Shown here piece by piece: positions 1 to 8,259 of a stretch of DNA of 64,000 bases (its first letter is position 1; every line of letters begins with the position of its first letter). The DNA lies in NCBI RefSeq assembly GCF_001542405.1, contig NZ_LNCD01000124.1:62001-126000 (forward strand), read 5' to 3'. The position numbers were made by a program, and so were the translations under genes. Source of the DNA: Rhizobium altiplani (GTDB lineage: Bacteria; Pseudomonadota; Alphaproteobacteria; Rhizobiales; Rhizobiaceae). Below the pieces are notes generated by a model. The model was not told where the DNA came from, searched no databases, and saw only the letters and a program-made list of their open reading frames with translations.

Positions 1-2
1 TC

Positions 3-119
3 GAAGAGCATGCGGTTCCTCCCATTCATGCCATGCTGTTTGCCGCAAGCTGCGGCGGCGGCGCCGACTGGCTTTTCAGCCACCAGATTTTTCATGCCCG
101 GCCACACAAGATCAACTAG
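3..119 (+). CDS. C-terminal end of an unidentified protein, cut by the window start
   Basis: An open frame runs from the window edge to a TAG at 117-119 and encodes 38 residues ending in HARPHKIN. Its base composition fits the surrounding coding DNA. It is followed by a 100-bp gap and then a gene with a clear ribosome binding site, so it is probably the last gene before the SDR gene on the same strand. I do not recognise the family from this tail. It could be a chance open frame. Confidence 0.4.
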   Translation, partial: EEHAVPPIHAMLFAASCGGGADWLFSHQIFHARPHKIN

Positions 120-219
120 GCTTCCGGCGCAAACCTCGCTCCATCAGGTTGACGCCAATCTGAATATATTGTTTGCATATGAATGAATGCGCCGCAAGCG
201 CCGGAATTTGGGAGGATGT

Positions 220-951
220 ATGAGCCACGGTCTGGAAGGCAAGAAAGTCGTCATCACGGCGGCAGGTCAGGGTATCGGTCGAGCAAGCGCTGAGCGCTTC
301 ATTTCACTCGGCGCGCATGTCTATGCGACCGATATCAACGAAAACACGCTTTCCACCCTGGAAGGCGCCGAGAAGCATGTCCTCAATGCGCTCGATGGCG
401 ACGCAGTCCGTGCCTTCGCAGCCACGATCGGCCCGATCGACGTTCTCTTCAATTGCGCAGGCTTCGTTCATGCAGGCTCGATCCTCGAATGCGAGGAGAA
501 GGACTGGGACTTTTCCTTTAACCTGAATGCCAAGGCGATGTATACGACCTGCCGTACCTTCCTTCCCGGGATGCTGGAGAAGGGGAAGGGGTCGATCGTC
601 AACATGGCTTCGGTCGCCTCCAGTGTGAAGGGCGTTCCCAATCGCTTTGCCTACAGTGCATCGAAGGCAGCCGTGATTGGCCTCACCAAGTCGATTGCCG
701 CCGACTTTGTCGCAAAGGGTATCCGCGCCAATGCGATCTGCCCCGGTACCGTGGACAGCCCGTCGCTGCACGAGCGCTTGCGTGCGACCGGCGACTACGA
801 AAAGGCACTGAAGGATTTCATCGCCCGCCAGCCGATGGGTCGCATCGCCACACCCGAGGAGATCGCCGCTCTGGTGACCTATCTTGCCGGTGACGAGGCA
901 GGCTTCACGACGGGCCAGATCCATGTCGTCGATGGCGGCTGGACCGGCTAA
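220..951 (+). CDS. SDR family NAD(P)-dependent oxidoreductase
   Basis: A 243-residue classical short-chain dehydrogenase. The cofactor motif TAAGQGIG is at residues 13-20, NCAG at 78-81, the catalytic Ser near 131, and the YxxxK pair is Y145/K149. The C-terminal VDGGW motif is typical of the family. An upstream in-frame start at 187 exists, but GGAGG at 211-215 sits at the right distance from the ATG at 220, so I use 220. Overall it resembles the BDH2/DHRS6-like and 2-keto-3-deoxy-L-fuconate dehydrogenase branch, which oxidises hydroxy-acids in the cytoplasm. The substrate cannot be set from sequence and no sugar-acid genes are visible beside it here. The family is certain, the substrate is inference. 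Confidence 0.9.
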   Translation: MSHGLEGKKVVITAAGQGIGRASAERFISLGAHVYATDINENTLSTLEGAEKHVLNALDGDAVRAFAATIGPIDVLFNCAGFVHAGSILECEEKDWDFSFNLNAKAMYTTCRTFLPGMLEKGKGSIVNMASVASSVKGVPNRFAYSASKAAVIGLTKSIAADFVAKGIRANAICPGTVDSPSLHERLRATGDYEKALKDFIARQPMGRIATPEEIAALVTYLAGDEAGFTTGQIHVVDGGWTG

Positions 952-1012
952 AGCCATATTGCTCCTGCCGCCATCAAACTGATATCAAAGGCAATCTTGC
1001 AGCGGTAGGATT

Positions 1013-1690
1013 GTGACGGCGGCAGATGCTGGGCGCCGGGAAAGTCAGGTCATGGAGCAACTACGCAGACACATGGTGTTCGTCGTCGCCGTGACCGCTG
1101 GACTCGTGACTTTCCTGCTGCTCACCAGCCGCGAGGTCAATCCGCAGAACCTGATTTTTGGCTGGAACGCCGGCGCTATCGTCTTTACGGCGCTCACCTG
1201 GCGCCGAATGCTGCGCGCGACCGTCGCTAGCATCCGCGAGAGAGCTGAGGATCTCGACCTTTCAGACGTCTTCCTGATGGCGCTGTCTATTTTGGCGGCG
1301 CTCGCCAGCATTGCCGGTATCGCGCTGGAACTTCATGCAGCCAAGGGGGCTGACGCAAGCGAGGCGCTCGTACGATCGCTTGGTGCAATCGCCACGATCC
1401 TGATCTCCTGGGCATTCCTGCACACCTTGTTCACGGTGCACTACGCACATCGCTTCTATGGCGGAGAGGCCAAGGGGGAAGGGCTGAAGTTTCCGGAAGG
1501 CAATGACGAGCCTATTTATTGGGACTTCCTCTACTACTCCTTCACGATCGGCGTTGCCTCACAGACGGCCGACGTTGCGACGACATCGGTCACCATGCGC
1601 AAGCTGACGCTCCTGCATTCCATCCTCTCATTCCTGTTCAATACGACGATCCTGGCCCTTGCCATCAATGTCGGAGCAAGTCTGCTCTAA
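1013..1690 (+). CDS. DUF1345 family inner-membrane protein
   Basis: A 225-residue protein with about five hydrophobic segments (roughly residues 20-38, 45-62, 88-108, 124-145 and 197-222). The motif YWDFLYYSFTIGVASQTADV near residues 162-181 is characteristic of DUF1345. The function is unknown; the family is predicted to be an integral membrane protein. The start is uncertain. The GTG at 1013 has AGGA only two bases upstream, while an ATG at 1052, giving MEQLRRHM and 212 residues, is equally plausible. It lies 61 bp after the SDR gene on the same strand and 38 bp before the cyclase, so these three could be co-transcribed. Confidence 0.85.
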   Translation: MTAADAGRRESQVMEQLRRHMVFVVAVTAGLVTFLLLTSREVNPQNLIFGWNAGAIVFTALTWRRMLRATVASIRERAEDLDLSDVFLMALSILAALASIAGIALELHAAKGADASEALVRSLGAIATILISWAFLHTLFTVHYAHRFYGGEAKGEGLKFPEGNDEPIYWDFLYYSFTIGVASQTADVATTSVTMRKLTLLHSILSFLFNTTILALAINVGASLL

Positions 1691-1728
1691 CGCCTTTGGC
1701 TGCGTGGAGGGACACACGGATTTGATGT

Positions 1729-2976
1729 ATGAAGCAATCTCATTCTCCAGAGGTTGCCGTGATGGAAGCATTGCCGCGTGAGAGATTGTTGGTCCTTGCC
1801 GGCTGTGACGATGCCCGCTTGCGTGATCTCGAGCGCCTAGAGATCATTGGTCCTGGATACACAGGCTATGCCGCAAGCGATGTCAGCCGGCTCCGATTGA
1901 TACTTGCCCTGCAGGAAGCCGGCATCAGCCTCGATGTGCTGGCGGAAGGTCTGAGGCGGCGGATCTTTACTCTGGAGTTCGCCAATCAGCTGATGTTCGA
2001 GCCCGTAACGATGACCGAGGCGTTGGTTTCGGCCGAGGTGGCGGCAGGGCAACTGGATCTCGACGAGCTGAATGGCATAAGGGCATGCGCCAGCTTGCCG
2101 CCGCTTTCAGCGGATCAATCGCTTCGCGAGGACGATGCGGAATTTATCTGGCTGTTGGCGGAGTGCAGGCAGCTTGGTGCCTCCGTTGTCGGGATGGAGC
2201 GGGTGCTGCGCGTTTTCGGTCAGTCGGTTCGCCGCTGTGTCGACACGATGCGCGACCTCTTCCGCGGCGAGGTCGAAGAGCCGATGCTGAATGCGGGCCT
2301 TAGCTACCATCATCTTCTCGAGGTTGCCGCCACCAAGCGCTTGGCACTGCAGCGGATCGGCTTCCGGATGCTGTTCCTGCTGCAGCGGCGGATGCTGGAG
2401 GAGGCGGTGTTCGACAATATCGTCGGAAGGCTGCAGGATGCCCTGCGCGAACACGGGCTGGAGCCTGGCGACGAGGACAGCCTCCCGGCCGTGGCGTTTG
2501 CCGACCTTTCCGGCTTCACGGGCTTGACGCATGAGATTGGCGATGTGTCTGCCGCCGAGAAGGCCGCCCGTTTTGAAGCAATCGCCCAACGACTCTCATG
2601 CGCGTTCGACGGGCGTATCGTCAAGCCACTGGGCGACGGCGTCATGATGCTGTTTCCGGATGCAGCCTCGGCGGTGCAAGCATCGCTATCGCTGGTGGAG
2701 CAGAGCCGTTTGGATGAGTTGCCGCCTGTGCGGGTCGGTGTAGCGACGGGGCAGGTTGTGCCTCGTGACGGGGATATTTTCGGCCGGACGGTCAATCTCG
2801 CGGCGCGCGTTTCGGCCGTTGCCGGGCCGTCCCAAACACTTGTCTGCCTCAATACGCGTGCTGCCGCCGAAGCGGCAGCACGCGGTCTTGCCTTCCAGGG
2901 TCTGGGAGCTGTTTCCCTGAAAGGCTTCAAGGACTCGGTGCCTCTCTTTGCCGCCCAACGAGCGGCGGCAGGTTAA
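1729..2976 (+). CDS. Class III adenylate cyclase with an N-terminal MerR-like helix-turn-helix
   Basis: A 415-residue soluble protein. The C-terminal half (about 255-400) is a class III nucleotidyl cyclase with the full catalytic set: metal-binding D259 and D303, purine-contacting K299 and D349, and transition-state N356 and R360 in NLAARV. The K/D pair points to ATP as substrate, giving cAMP. The N-terminal 30-80 region reads like a MerR winged helix (LRDLERLEIIGPGYTGYAASDVSRL split over two helices). The middle part is helical and unassigned. There are no membrane segments. The stop codon overlaps the stop of the convergent DUF1328 gene by three bases. cAMP synthesis is a strong family inference; DNA binding by the N-terminus is a guess from pattern. 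Confidence 0.85.
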   Translation: MKQSHSPEVAVMEALPRERLLVLAGCDDARLRDLERLEIIGPGYTGYAASDVSRLRLILALQEAGISLDVLAEGLRRRIFTLEFANQLMFEPVTMTEALVSAEVAAGQLDLDELNGIRACASLPPLSADQSLREDDAEFIWLLAECRQLGASVVGMERVLRVFGQSVRRCVDTMRDLFRGEVEEPMLNAGLSYHHLLEVAATKRLALQRIGFRMLFLLQRRMLEEAVFDNIVGRLQDALREHGLEPGDEDSLPAVAFADLSGFTGLTHEIGDVSAAEKAARFEAIAQRLSCAFDGRIVKPLGDGVMMLFPDAASAVQASLSLVEQSRLDELPPVRVGVATGQVVPRDGDIFGRTVNLAARVSAVAGPSQTLVCLNTRAAAEAAARGLAFQGLGAVSLKGFKDSVPLFAAQRAAAG

Positions 2977-3146
2977 AGCACCGCATTGCCTGCCATCAGC
3001 GCCAGAATCAGGAAGATCAGGAAGATCACCAGCGCGATGCCGAAGAGAACGCGAGCAATCGTTGCCGTTGCGGCCGAGATGCCGGAGAAGCCGAAGAAAC
3101 CGGCAATCAGCGAAATAACGAAGAATATCAGAGCCCATCTAAGCAT
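2973..3146 (-). CDS. DUF1328 (UPF0391) small membrane protein
   Basis: A 57-residue protein read on the minus strand, starting MLRWALIFFVISLIAGFFGF and ending ALMAGNAVL. Two hydrophobic helices (about 4-24 and 29-52) with a short Ser/Ala turn match the YtjA/DUF1328 family, which is very common in proteobacteria and has no known function. AAGGA lies about eight bases before the ATG. The stop overlaps the stop of the convergent cyclase gene. Family membership is clear despite its size. Confidence 0.9.
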   Translation of the reverse strand: MLRWALIFFVISLIAGFFGFSGISAATATIARVLFGIALVIFLIFLILALMAGNAVL

Positions 3147-3290
3147 GGATTTTTTCCTTTTTGCTCATCGTTTAGATGACGCAGGGCGAGGAAATTTGTT
3201 CCATATTTTACGCAACCGGTGGGCGCAGGCCGCAGCGGTAGCTGAAAGCGTTGGCGACGCCCCTGGGGAGCGCCGCCGGCCGGATTGCCG

Positions 3291-3785
3291 TTACATCAGG
3301 CCCAGTTGCTTGTAGAAGCCAAGGGCGTCGTAGTAGTCCGACTGCTGCTTGATCACGTTGTTCTCAATGACGAAGACCGAGGCACCGTCGAAGGAGAAGG
3401 ACTTGTCGGTTGCCTTGGTCCCATCGGCCCAAGGACCGCTGTTCTTCCCTGAGAAGGTCCACTCGAAGGAAACCTTGTTTCCGCTGACGATCGGATCACC
3501 CCGCATCTCCCATTTCAAATCCGGCGCAGCGGTCATGAAGTTGTCGATCACGGCCGCCTTGGCCTCGGCCTTGCCGACGGTCGGCTTGCCAACCGATGCG
3601 TCGTAGTAGCTGATCTTGTCATCGAAATAGGAAGCGGCCTTGCCGGCATCGTGGGCGTTCCATGCGGCCAGGTACTGTTGAACGACCTCAACCGGCGTCT
3701 GATCGGCCGCATAGACCGGCATGGCCGAAAGCGTCGAGGCGAGACAGATGCCACCGAAGGCGGCAAGAATGGTACGGCGTTTCAT
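3291..3785 (-). CDS. Exported NTF2-like/SnoaL-like protein
   Basis: A 164-residue protein with a Sec signal peptide (MKRR, a hydrophobic run, then a likely cut after VYA near residue 27). The rest is an NTF2-like alpha+beta fold pattern: VVQQYLAAWNAHDAGKAASYFDD, later FEWTFSGKNSGPWADGT and a C-terminal YYDALGFYKQLGL. Such proteins are steroid isomerase/SnoaL-like cone-fold domains, often binding or altering small molecules. An in-frame start seven codons upstream is rejected because GGGAG precedes the ATG at 3785. It sits 69 bp behind patD on the same strand and might be the last gene of that operon. The ligand is unknown. Confidence 0.8.
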   Translation of the reverse strand: MKRRTILAAFGGICLASTLSAMPVYAADQTPVEVVQQYLAAWNAHDAGKAASYFDDKISYYDASVGKPTVGKAEAKAAVIDNFMTAAPDLKWEMRGDPIVSGNKVSFEWTFSGKNSGPWADGTKATDKSFSFDGASVFVIENNVIKQQSDYYDALGFYKQLGLM

Positions 3786-3854
3786 TTCGACTCCCCTTTG
3801 TTGCATGTTCTTGTTTGCAGGTTACGGCCGGCCCGTCGGCCCGGCCGCGCGGGA

Positions 3855-5282
3855 TCAACCGTGGTTGATCATTACGTGCCGGACGGCGGTGTAGTCCTCC
3901 AGTGCGTAGACCGACATGTCCTTGCCATAGCCTGATTGCTTCAGGCCGCCATGCGGCATTTCGTTGGTGAGCATGAAGTGCGTGTTGATCCAGGTGCAGC
4001 CATATTGCAGGCGGGCGGCAGTTTTCATGCCGCGGCTGATGTCCTTGGTCCAAACCGACGAAGCGAGGCCGTAGTCGCTGTCGTTCGCCCAGGTGACGGC
4101 ATCCTCGACATCGGTGAAGCGGGTGACGGAAACGACCGGACCGAAAACCTCGCGGCGAACGATCTCGTCATCCTGCGTGGCGCCGGCGACGACCGTCGGC
4201 GTGTAGAAAAAGCCCTTGTCGCCGGAGATCTTGCCACCGGTGGTGATTTCCATGTGCTTGTGTTCGAACGCGCGGGCGACGAAGCTTTCCACGCGGTCGC
4301 GCTGGCGCTTGGAGATCAGTGGGCCGATCTCGTTCTCGGTGTCGTCGGCCTGATTGAACTTGATCGAGGAGACGGCTGAGGAGAGGTCGGCGACGAACCT
4401 GTCGTAGACCTTCGCATCGGCGTAGATGCGGCAGGCGGCGGTGCAGTCCTGGCCGGCATTGTAGTAGCCGAAGGTGCGAATGCCCGCGACAACAGCGTCG
4501 ATGTCGGCGTCGTCGAAGACGATGACCGGCGCCTTGCCGCCGAGTTCCAGGTGGGTGCGCTTCACGGTCTTGGCGGCTGCCTGCAGAACTTTCTTGCCGG
4601 TAGCGACGTCGCCTGTGATCGAGACCATCGAAATCTTCGGATGATTGATCAGGGCATTGCCGACGCTCTCGCCGCGGCCGAGGATGACGTTGACGACGCC
4701 TTCCGGCAGGATATCGGCAAGCAGCTTCGCCATCTTAAGTGCGGTGAGCGGCGTCTGTTCGGAGGGCTTGAAGACGACGGTGTTGCCGCCGGCGATGGCC
4801 GGAGCCAGCTTCCAGGCCATCATCATCAGCGGATAGTTCCACGGCGCGATGGAGCCGACGATACCGACCGGATCGCGGCGGATCATTGATGTATGACCAG
4901 GCAGGTATTCGCCGGCGACGGGGCCGTGCAGATTGCGGACGGCGCCTGCAAAGAAGCGGTAGCAATCGACGATCGCCGGGATTTCGTCGTTCAACACGGC
5001 ATTGATCGGCTTGCCGCAGTTCAGGGCTTCCAGTGCGGCAAACCCCTCGGCATCCTTCTCGATCGCATCGGCGATCTTGAGGAGGTAGCTCGAGCGTTGG
5101 CCCGGTGTCGTCTGCGACCAGTCCTGGAATGCGGATTCTGCGGCATCGACGGCAGCGTCGATCTGGGCAAGCGAGGCTTCCGGCAGGTCAAGCACGGTCT
5201 CGCCCGTCTTCGGGTTCAGGATGTGCTCTTCCGTTTCCGTGCCCGCTTCGAAACGGGACCCAATCAGCATCGCGGTGTCCAT
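3855..5282 (-). CDS. patD: Gamma-aminobutyraldehyde dehydrogenase
   Basis: A 475-residue aldehyde dehydrogenase, the same length as E. coli PatD (YdcW). The general base E246 is in LELGGK and the nucleophile C280 in GQDCTA. NAD-site motifs PWNYPL and KPSEQTP are present. It would oxidise 4-aminobutanal to GABA with NAD in the cytoplasm, the second step of putrescine breakdown by transamination. The assignment is strengthened by position: it is the fifth gene after ydcS, T, U and V in the same order as in E. coli. GGGAG precedes the ATG. Activity on related omega-aminoaldehydes such as betaine aldehyde is possible. Confidence 0.9.
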   Translation of the reverse strand: MDTAMLIGSRFEAGTETEEHILNPKTGETVLDLPEASLAQIDAAVDAAESAFQDWSQTTPGQRSSYLLKIADAIEKDAEGFAALEALNCGKPINAVLNDEIPAIVDCYRFFAGAVRNLHGPVAGEYLPGHTSMIRRDPVGIVGSIAPWNYPLMMMAWKLAPAIAGGNTVVFKPSEQTPLTALKMAKLLADILPEGVVNVILGRGESVGNALINHPKISMVSITGDVATGKKVLQAAAKTVKRTHLELGGKAPVIVFDDADIDAVVAGIRTFGYYNAGQDCTAACRIYADAKVYDRFVADLSSAVSSIKFNQADDTENEIGPLISKRQRDRVESFVARAFEHKHMEITTGGKISGDKGFFYTPTVVAGATQDDEIVRREVFGPVVSVTRFTDVEDAVTWANDSDYGLASSVWTKDISRGMKTAARLQYGCTWINTHFMLTNEMPHGGLKQSGYGKDMSVYALEDYTAVRHVMINHG

Positions 5283-5297
5283 AATGTTCTCCCTTAA

Positions 5298-6113
5298 TTA
5301 TTTGCCGGCTCCGGCGACCTGGTCGCCGTCGCGAGTGAGGTAGTAGGCTGCCAGGATCGGCAGGAAAGTGACGAGCACGACGACCATCGCGACCACGTTG
5401 GTGACCGGGCGTTGGCGTGGGCGGATGAGTTCTTCGAGCATCCAGATCGGCAGCGTCGATTGCTGGCCGCCGGTGAAGGTGGTGACGATGACTTCGTCGA
5501 AAGACAGCGCGAAGGCGAGCATGCCGCCGGCCAGAAGCGCGGTCCCGATGTTCGGCAGGATGACGTGGCGGAAGGTCTGGAAACCGTCGGCGCCTAGATC
5601 CATCGATGCCTCGATCAGTGAACCCGAGGTGCGGCGGAAGCGGGCGACGGCGTTGTTGTAGACGACAACGACGCAGAAGGTCGCGTGACCGAGCACGATC
5701 GTCCAGACCGAAAATGGAATGTCGAACAGGCTGAAGGCCGAGCGCAGTGCAATGCCGGTGATGATGCCGGGCAGCGCGATCGGTAGGATGACGAGGAGCG
5801 AGATTACTTCACGGCCGAAGAACTTCGTCTGGCTTACGGCGGCTGCGCAGAGCGTGCCGAGCACTAGCGCGATCGCGGTGGCGATGCAGGCGACCTGCAC
5901 GGAGAGGCCGAGCGCTGACCAGACATCCGGGCGGTTCCACGCGATGGCGAGCCATTGCGTCGTCAGTCCCGGTGGCGGCCATTGATAGCTCTTCTCTTCC
6001 GTCGTGAAGGCATAGACGAAGATCAAGAGGATCGGCAGGTGTAGGAAGAGCAGGCCACCGGCTGCGGCGATCTTTAGAAGCAGCGGTGAACGCTGGGAAC
6101 GGTCAGAGCGCAT
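5298..6113 (-). CDS. ydcV: Polyamine-type ABC transporter permease (YdcV/PotC class)
   Basis: A 271-residue permease with six predicted membrane segments and the EAA loop EASMDLGADGFQTFRHVILP, which contacts the ATPase. It pairs with YdcU as the second permease of a putrescine or polyamine importer in the inner membrane. The frame is open for 37 further codons upstream, but the ATG at 6113 overlaps the stop of ydcU by 11 bases, the usual coupling in this transporter family, so I start there. It ends 15 bp before patD. Confidence 0.9.
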   Translation of the reverse strand: MRSDRSQRSPLLLKIAAAGGLLFLHLPILLIFVYAFTTEEKSYQWPPPGLTTQWLAIAWNRPDVWSALGLSVQVACIATAIALVLGTLCAAAVSQTKFFGREVISLLVILPIALPGIITGIALRSAFSLFDIPFSVWTIVLGHATFCVVVVYNNAVARFRRTSGSLIEASMDLGADGFQTFRHVILPNIGTALLAGGMLAFALSFDEVIVTTFTGGQQSTLPIWMLEELIRPRQRPVTNVVAMVVVLVTFLPILAAYYLTRDGDQVAGAGK

Positions 6114-7077
6114 CGAAGGCCCCCTGTTTCTTGGCCAGCCAGAGATAAACGGCCATGATGACGATCGGGACGACGGAGAAGGCGGCCGCGAGCGGGACGT
6201 TGCCCGCGGTGCCCTGCTGGGCATAGACCGCCTGGCCGATGAAGAGGCGCGACGAACCGATGATCTGCGGGATGATGTAGTCGCCTAATGTCAGCGAGAA
6301 GGTGAAGATCGAGCCGGCGACGATACCGGGCAGCGCCAGCGGGAAAAGTACAGTGCGGAAGGTCTGGCTCGGTGTGGCGCCGAGATCGGACGACGCCTCG
6401 ATCAGGTTGCCTGGGACGCGTTCGAGTGCTGCCTGTGTCGGCAGGATCATGTAGGGCAGCCAGACATAGACGAAGACGACAAACGTACCGAGATAGCTGA
6501 CCGACAGCGAATTGCCACCGACAACGGGCAGGTTGAGGATGCCGTCGAGCAGCCAGGACAGGTGCAGCTTCTCGAAGATCCAGGTGAGGATGCCTTCCTT
6601 CGCGAGGATGAGTTTCCAGGCGTAGATCTTCACGAGATAGCTCGACCACAGCGGCAGCATGACACCGAGGTAGAACAGCGCCTTCCATTTGCCCTGCGCA
6701 TAGCGAGCAGCGTAGTAGGCGATGGGAAAGGCGACGACGGCAGAAGCCAGTGTCACCAGCGCCGCCATGATGATGGTGCGGATGATGATGTCGAAATTCG
6801 TCGGGCTGAGGAGTTGCGCATAGGTCGCAAGCGTGAACTCGTAATTCACCAGGCCCGAGAAATCATCGATCGAGAAGAAGCTCTGCAGGAGCAGCGCGAT
6901 CAGTGAGCCGATGTAGATGATGCCGAGCCACAGGAGCGGCGGCGTCAGCATCAGGAAGAGCAGCAGTCTAGGATGGCGCCAGAAGGCGTCCGAGAGCTGT
7001 CCGAAGAAACCGCCGCGACCGGGAAGGATCGAGGTCTCGCGCAGTTCCGCCGGTTTGGTGAGGGCAAGCGCTGTCAT
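6103..7077 (-). CDS. ydcU: Polyamine-type ABC transporter permease (YdcU/PotB class)
   Basis: A 324-residue permease with a cytoplasmic N-terminal extension of about 35 residues and six membrane helices. The EAA motif EASSDLGATPSQTFRTVLFP lies near residue 230. Its start overlaps the stop of the ATPase gene by ATGA, implying translational coupling. With YdcV it would form the membrane channel of the importer fed by YdcS. Confidence 0.9.
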   Translation of the reverse strand: MTALALTKPAELRETSILPGRGGFFGQLSDAFWRHPRLLLFLMLTPPLLWLGIIYIGSLIALLLQSFFSIDDFSGLVNYEFTLATYAQLLSPTNFDIIIRTIIMAALVTLASAVVAFPIAYYAARYAQGKWKALFYLGVMLPLWSSYLVKIYAWKLILAKEGILTWIFEKLHLSWLLDGILNLPVVGGNSLSVSYLGTFVVFVYVWLPYMILPTQAALERVPGNLIEASSDLGATPSQTFRTVLFPLALPGIVAGSIFTFSLTLGDYIIPQIIGSSRLFIGQAVYAQQGTAGNVPLAAAFSVVPIVIMAVYLWLAKKQGAFDAL

Positions 7078-8060
7078 GCTGCGTCATCCATGTAATGCAC
7101 GTCGACGGGCTGCCAGACGAGGCGGACGCTTGTGCCGACATCCGGCACGTTGGCGCCGGCCGGCAGCATGACGTGCAGGCGGGTGCCGCGGATATCGACC
7201 GAGAGGCGGGTTGCCGCGCCGAGGAAGCTTGCATGCTCCACACGCGCCTCAACGCCTTCGCCGGCGACGTGGATCGCTTCCGGACGCAGGCTCGCCCAGC
7301 GCTTCTCGCCGCCGAGCGCGGTCATCATATCGGGCGCAATGACATTGGAGGAGCCGACGAAATCCGCGACGAAACGCGTCTTCGGGCGCCGATAGATGTC
7401 ATGCGGCGTACCTTCCTGGACGATGCCGCCGTTGTTGAAGACGGCGACGCGGTCGGCCATCGACAGGGCCTCGCCCTGGTCGTGGGTGACGAAGATGAAG
7501 GTGATGCCGAGCGCGCGCTGCAGGCTCTTCAATTCCTCCTGCATCTGCTCGCGCAGCTTCAGGTCGAGCGCGCCGAGCGGTTCGTCGAGGAGAAGGACTT
7601 TCGGCTTGTTGACGAGGGCGCGGGCGAGCGCCACACGCTGCCGCTGGCCGCCGGAGAGCTGTCCGGGTTTGCGCGCGCCGTAGCCGGGAAGCTTCACAAG
7701 CTCTAGGGCCTGCTCGGCGGCTTTGGTGCGCTCTGGCTTACCGACACCCTTGACCATCAGCCCGTAGGCGACGTTGTCGAGGATGTTGAGATGCGGGAAG
7801 AGCGCGTAGTCCTGGAAGACGGTGTTGACGTTGCGGCGATAGGGCGGGATGCCTTCGGCGGTCTCACCGAAGATTTCGATGTGGCCGCCCGTCGGCTGCT
7901 CGAAGCCTGCGATCAGGCGCAGGCAGGTTGTCTTGCCGGAGCCGGAAGGGCCAAGCATGGCGAAGAACTCGCCGGGCGCGATTTCGAGATCGACGCTGTC
8001 GACGGCGCGGACCGGCCCGAAATGGCGCGAGACCTGTTGGAAACGGACGGCGGGAATCAT
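7074..8060 (-). CDS. ydcT: Polyamine-type ABC transporter ATP-binding subunit (YdcT/PotA class)
   Basis: A 328-residue ATPase. Walker A GPSGSGKT lies near residues 39-46, the signature LSGGQRQRVALARAL near 137, Walker B LLLDEPLGALD and the H-loop THDQ follow, and a C-terminal TOBE-like regulatory domain covers about 240-328. The open frame extends 26 codons further, but CGGAG at the proper distance supports the ATG at 8060 giving MIPAVRFQQ. It energises the YdcUV permease. A 200-bp gap containing repeat-like palindromes separates it from ydcS. Confidence 0.9.
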   Translation of the reverse strand: MIPAVRFQQVSRHFGPVRAVDSVDLEIAPGEFFAMLGPSGSGKTTCLRLIAGFEQPTGGHIEIFGETAEGIPPYRRNVNTVFQDYALFPHLNILDNVAYGLMVKGVGKPERTKAAEQALELVKLPGYGARKPGQLSGGQRQRVALARALVNKPKVLLLDEPLGALDLKLREQMQEELKSLQRALGITFIFVTHDQGEALSMADRVAVFNNGGIVQEGTPHDIYRRPKTRFVADFVGSSNVIAPDMMTALGGEKRWASLRPEAIHVAGEGVEARVEHASFLGAATRLSVDIRGTRLHVMLPAGANVPDVGTSVRLVWQPVDVHYMDDAA

Positions 8061-8259
8061 TGTAAAACTCCGGGATGTTGCGTCTTTCATCTTCCCAGCG
8101 GGAAGGATGCGGCCCAAGGGGCCCCGACGAGGGGACAATTCGGCGTTCCGTCGTTGCCCCCAGCGCTCGGACGTTTCGCTCTTGTCTTCATTGTCCCCTC
8201 GCCTTGCCCTCAGCGGGCGCCTTCTCCGCTTGCGGAGAAGGAGAGGGTGTGCGGGCGGA
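8061..8259. repeat. Intergenic mosaic of palindromes between ydcS and ydcT
   Basis: The 199-bp gap holds several inverted repeats and no gene. CTTCCC/GGGAAG forms a hairpin at 8091-8105. A 12-bp arm beginning CGAGGGGACA at 8128-8139 is repeated inverted at 8190-8201. At 8220-8241 two 10-bp arms (CCTTCTCCGC and GCGGAGAAGG) flank only TT. Such GC-rich nested palindromes resemble the RIME/ABC-type intergenic mosaic elements of rhizobia. In the transcript they would fold into stable stem-loops and could protect the ydcS mRNA end or lower expression of the genes downstream. Membership of a repeat family needs a genome comparison. Confidence 0.55.
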
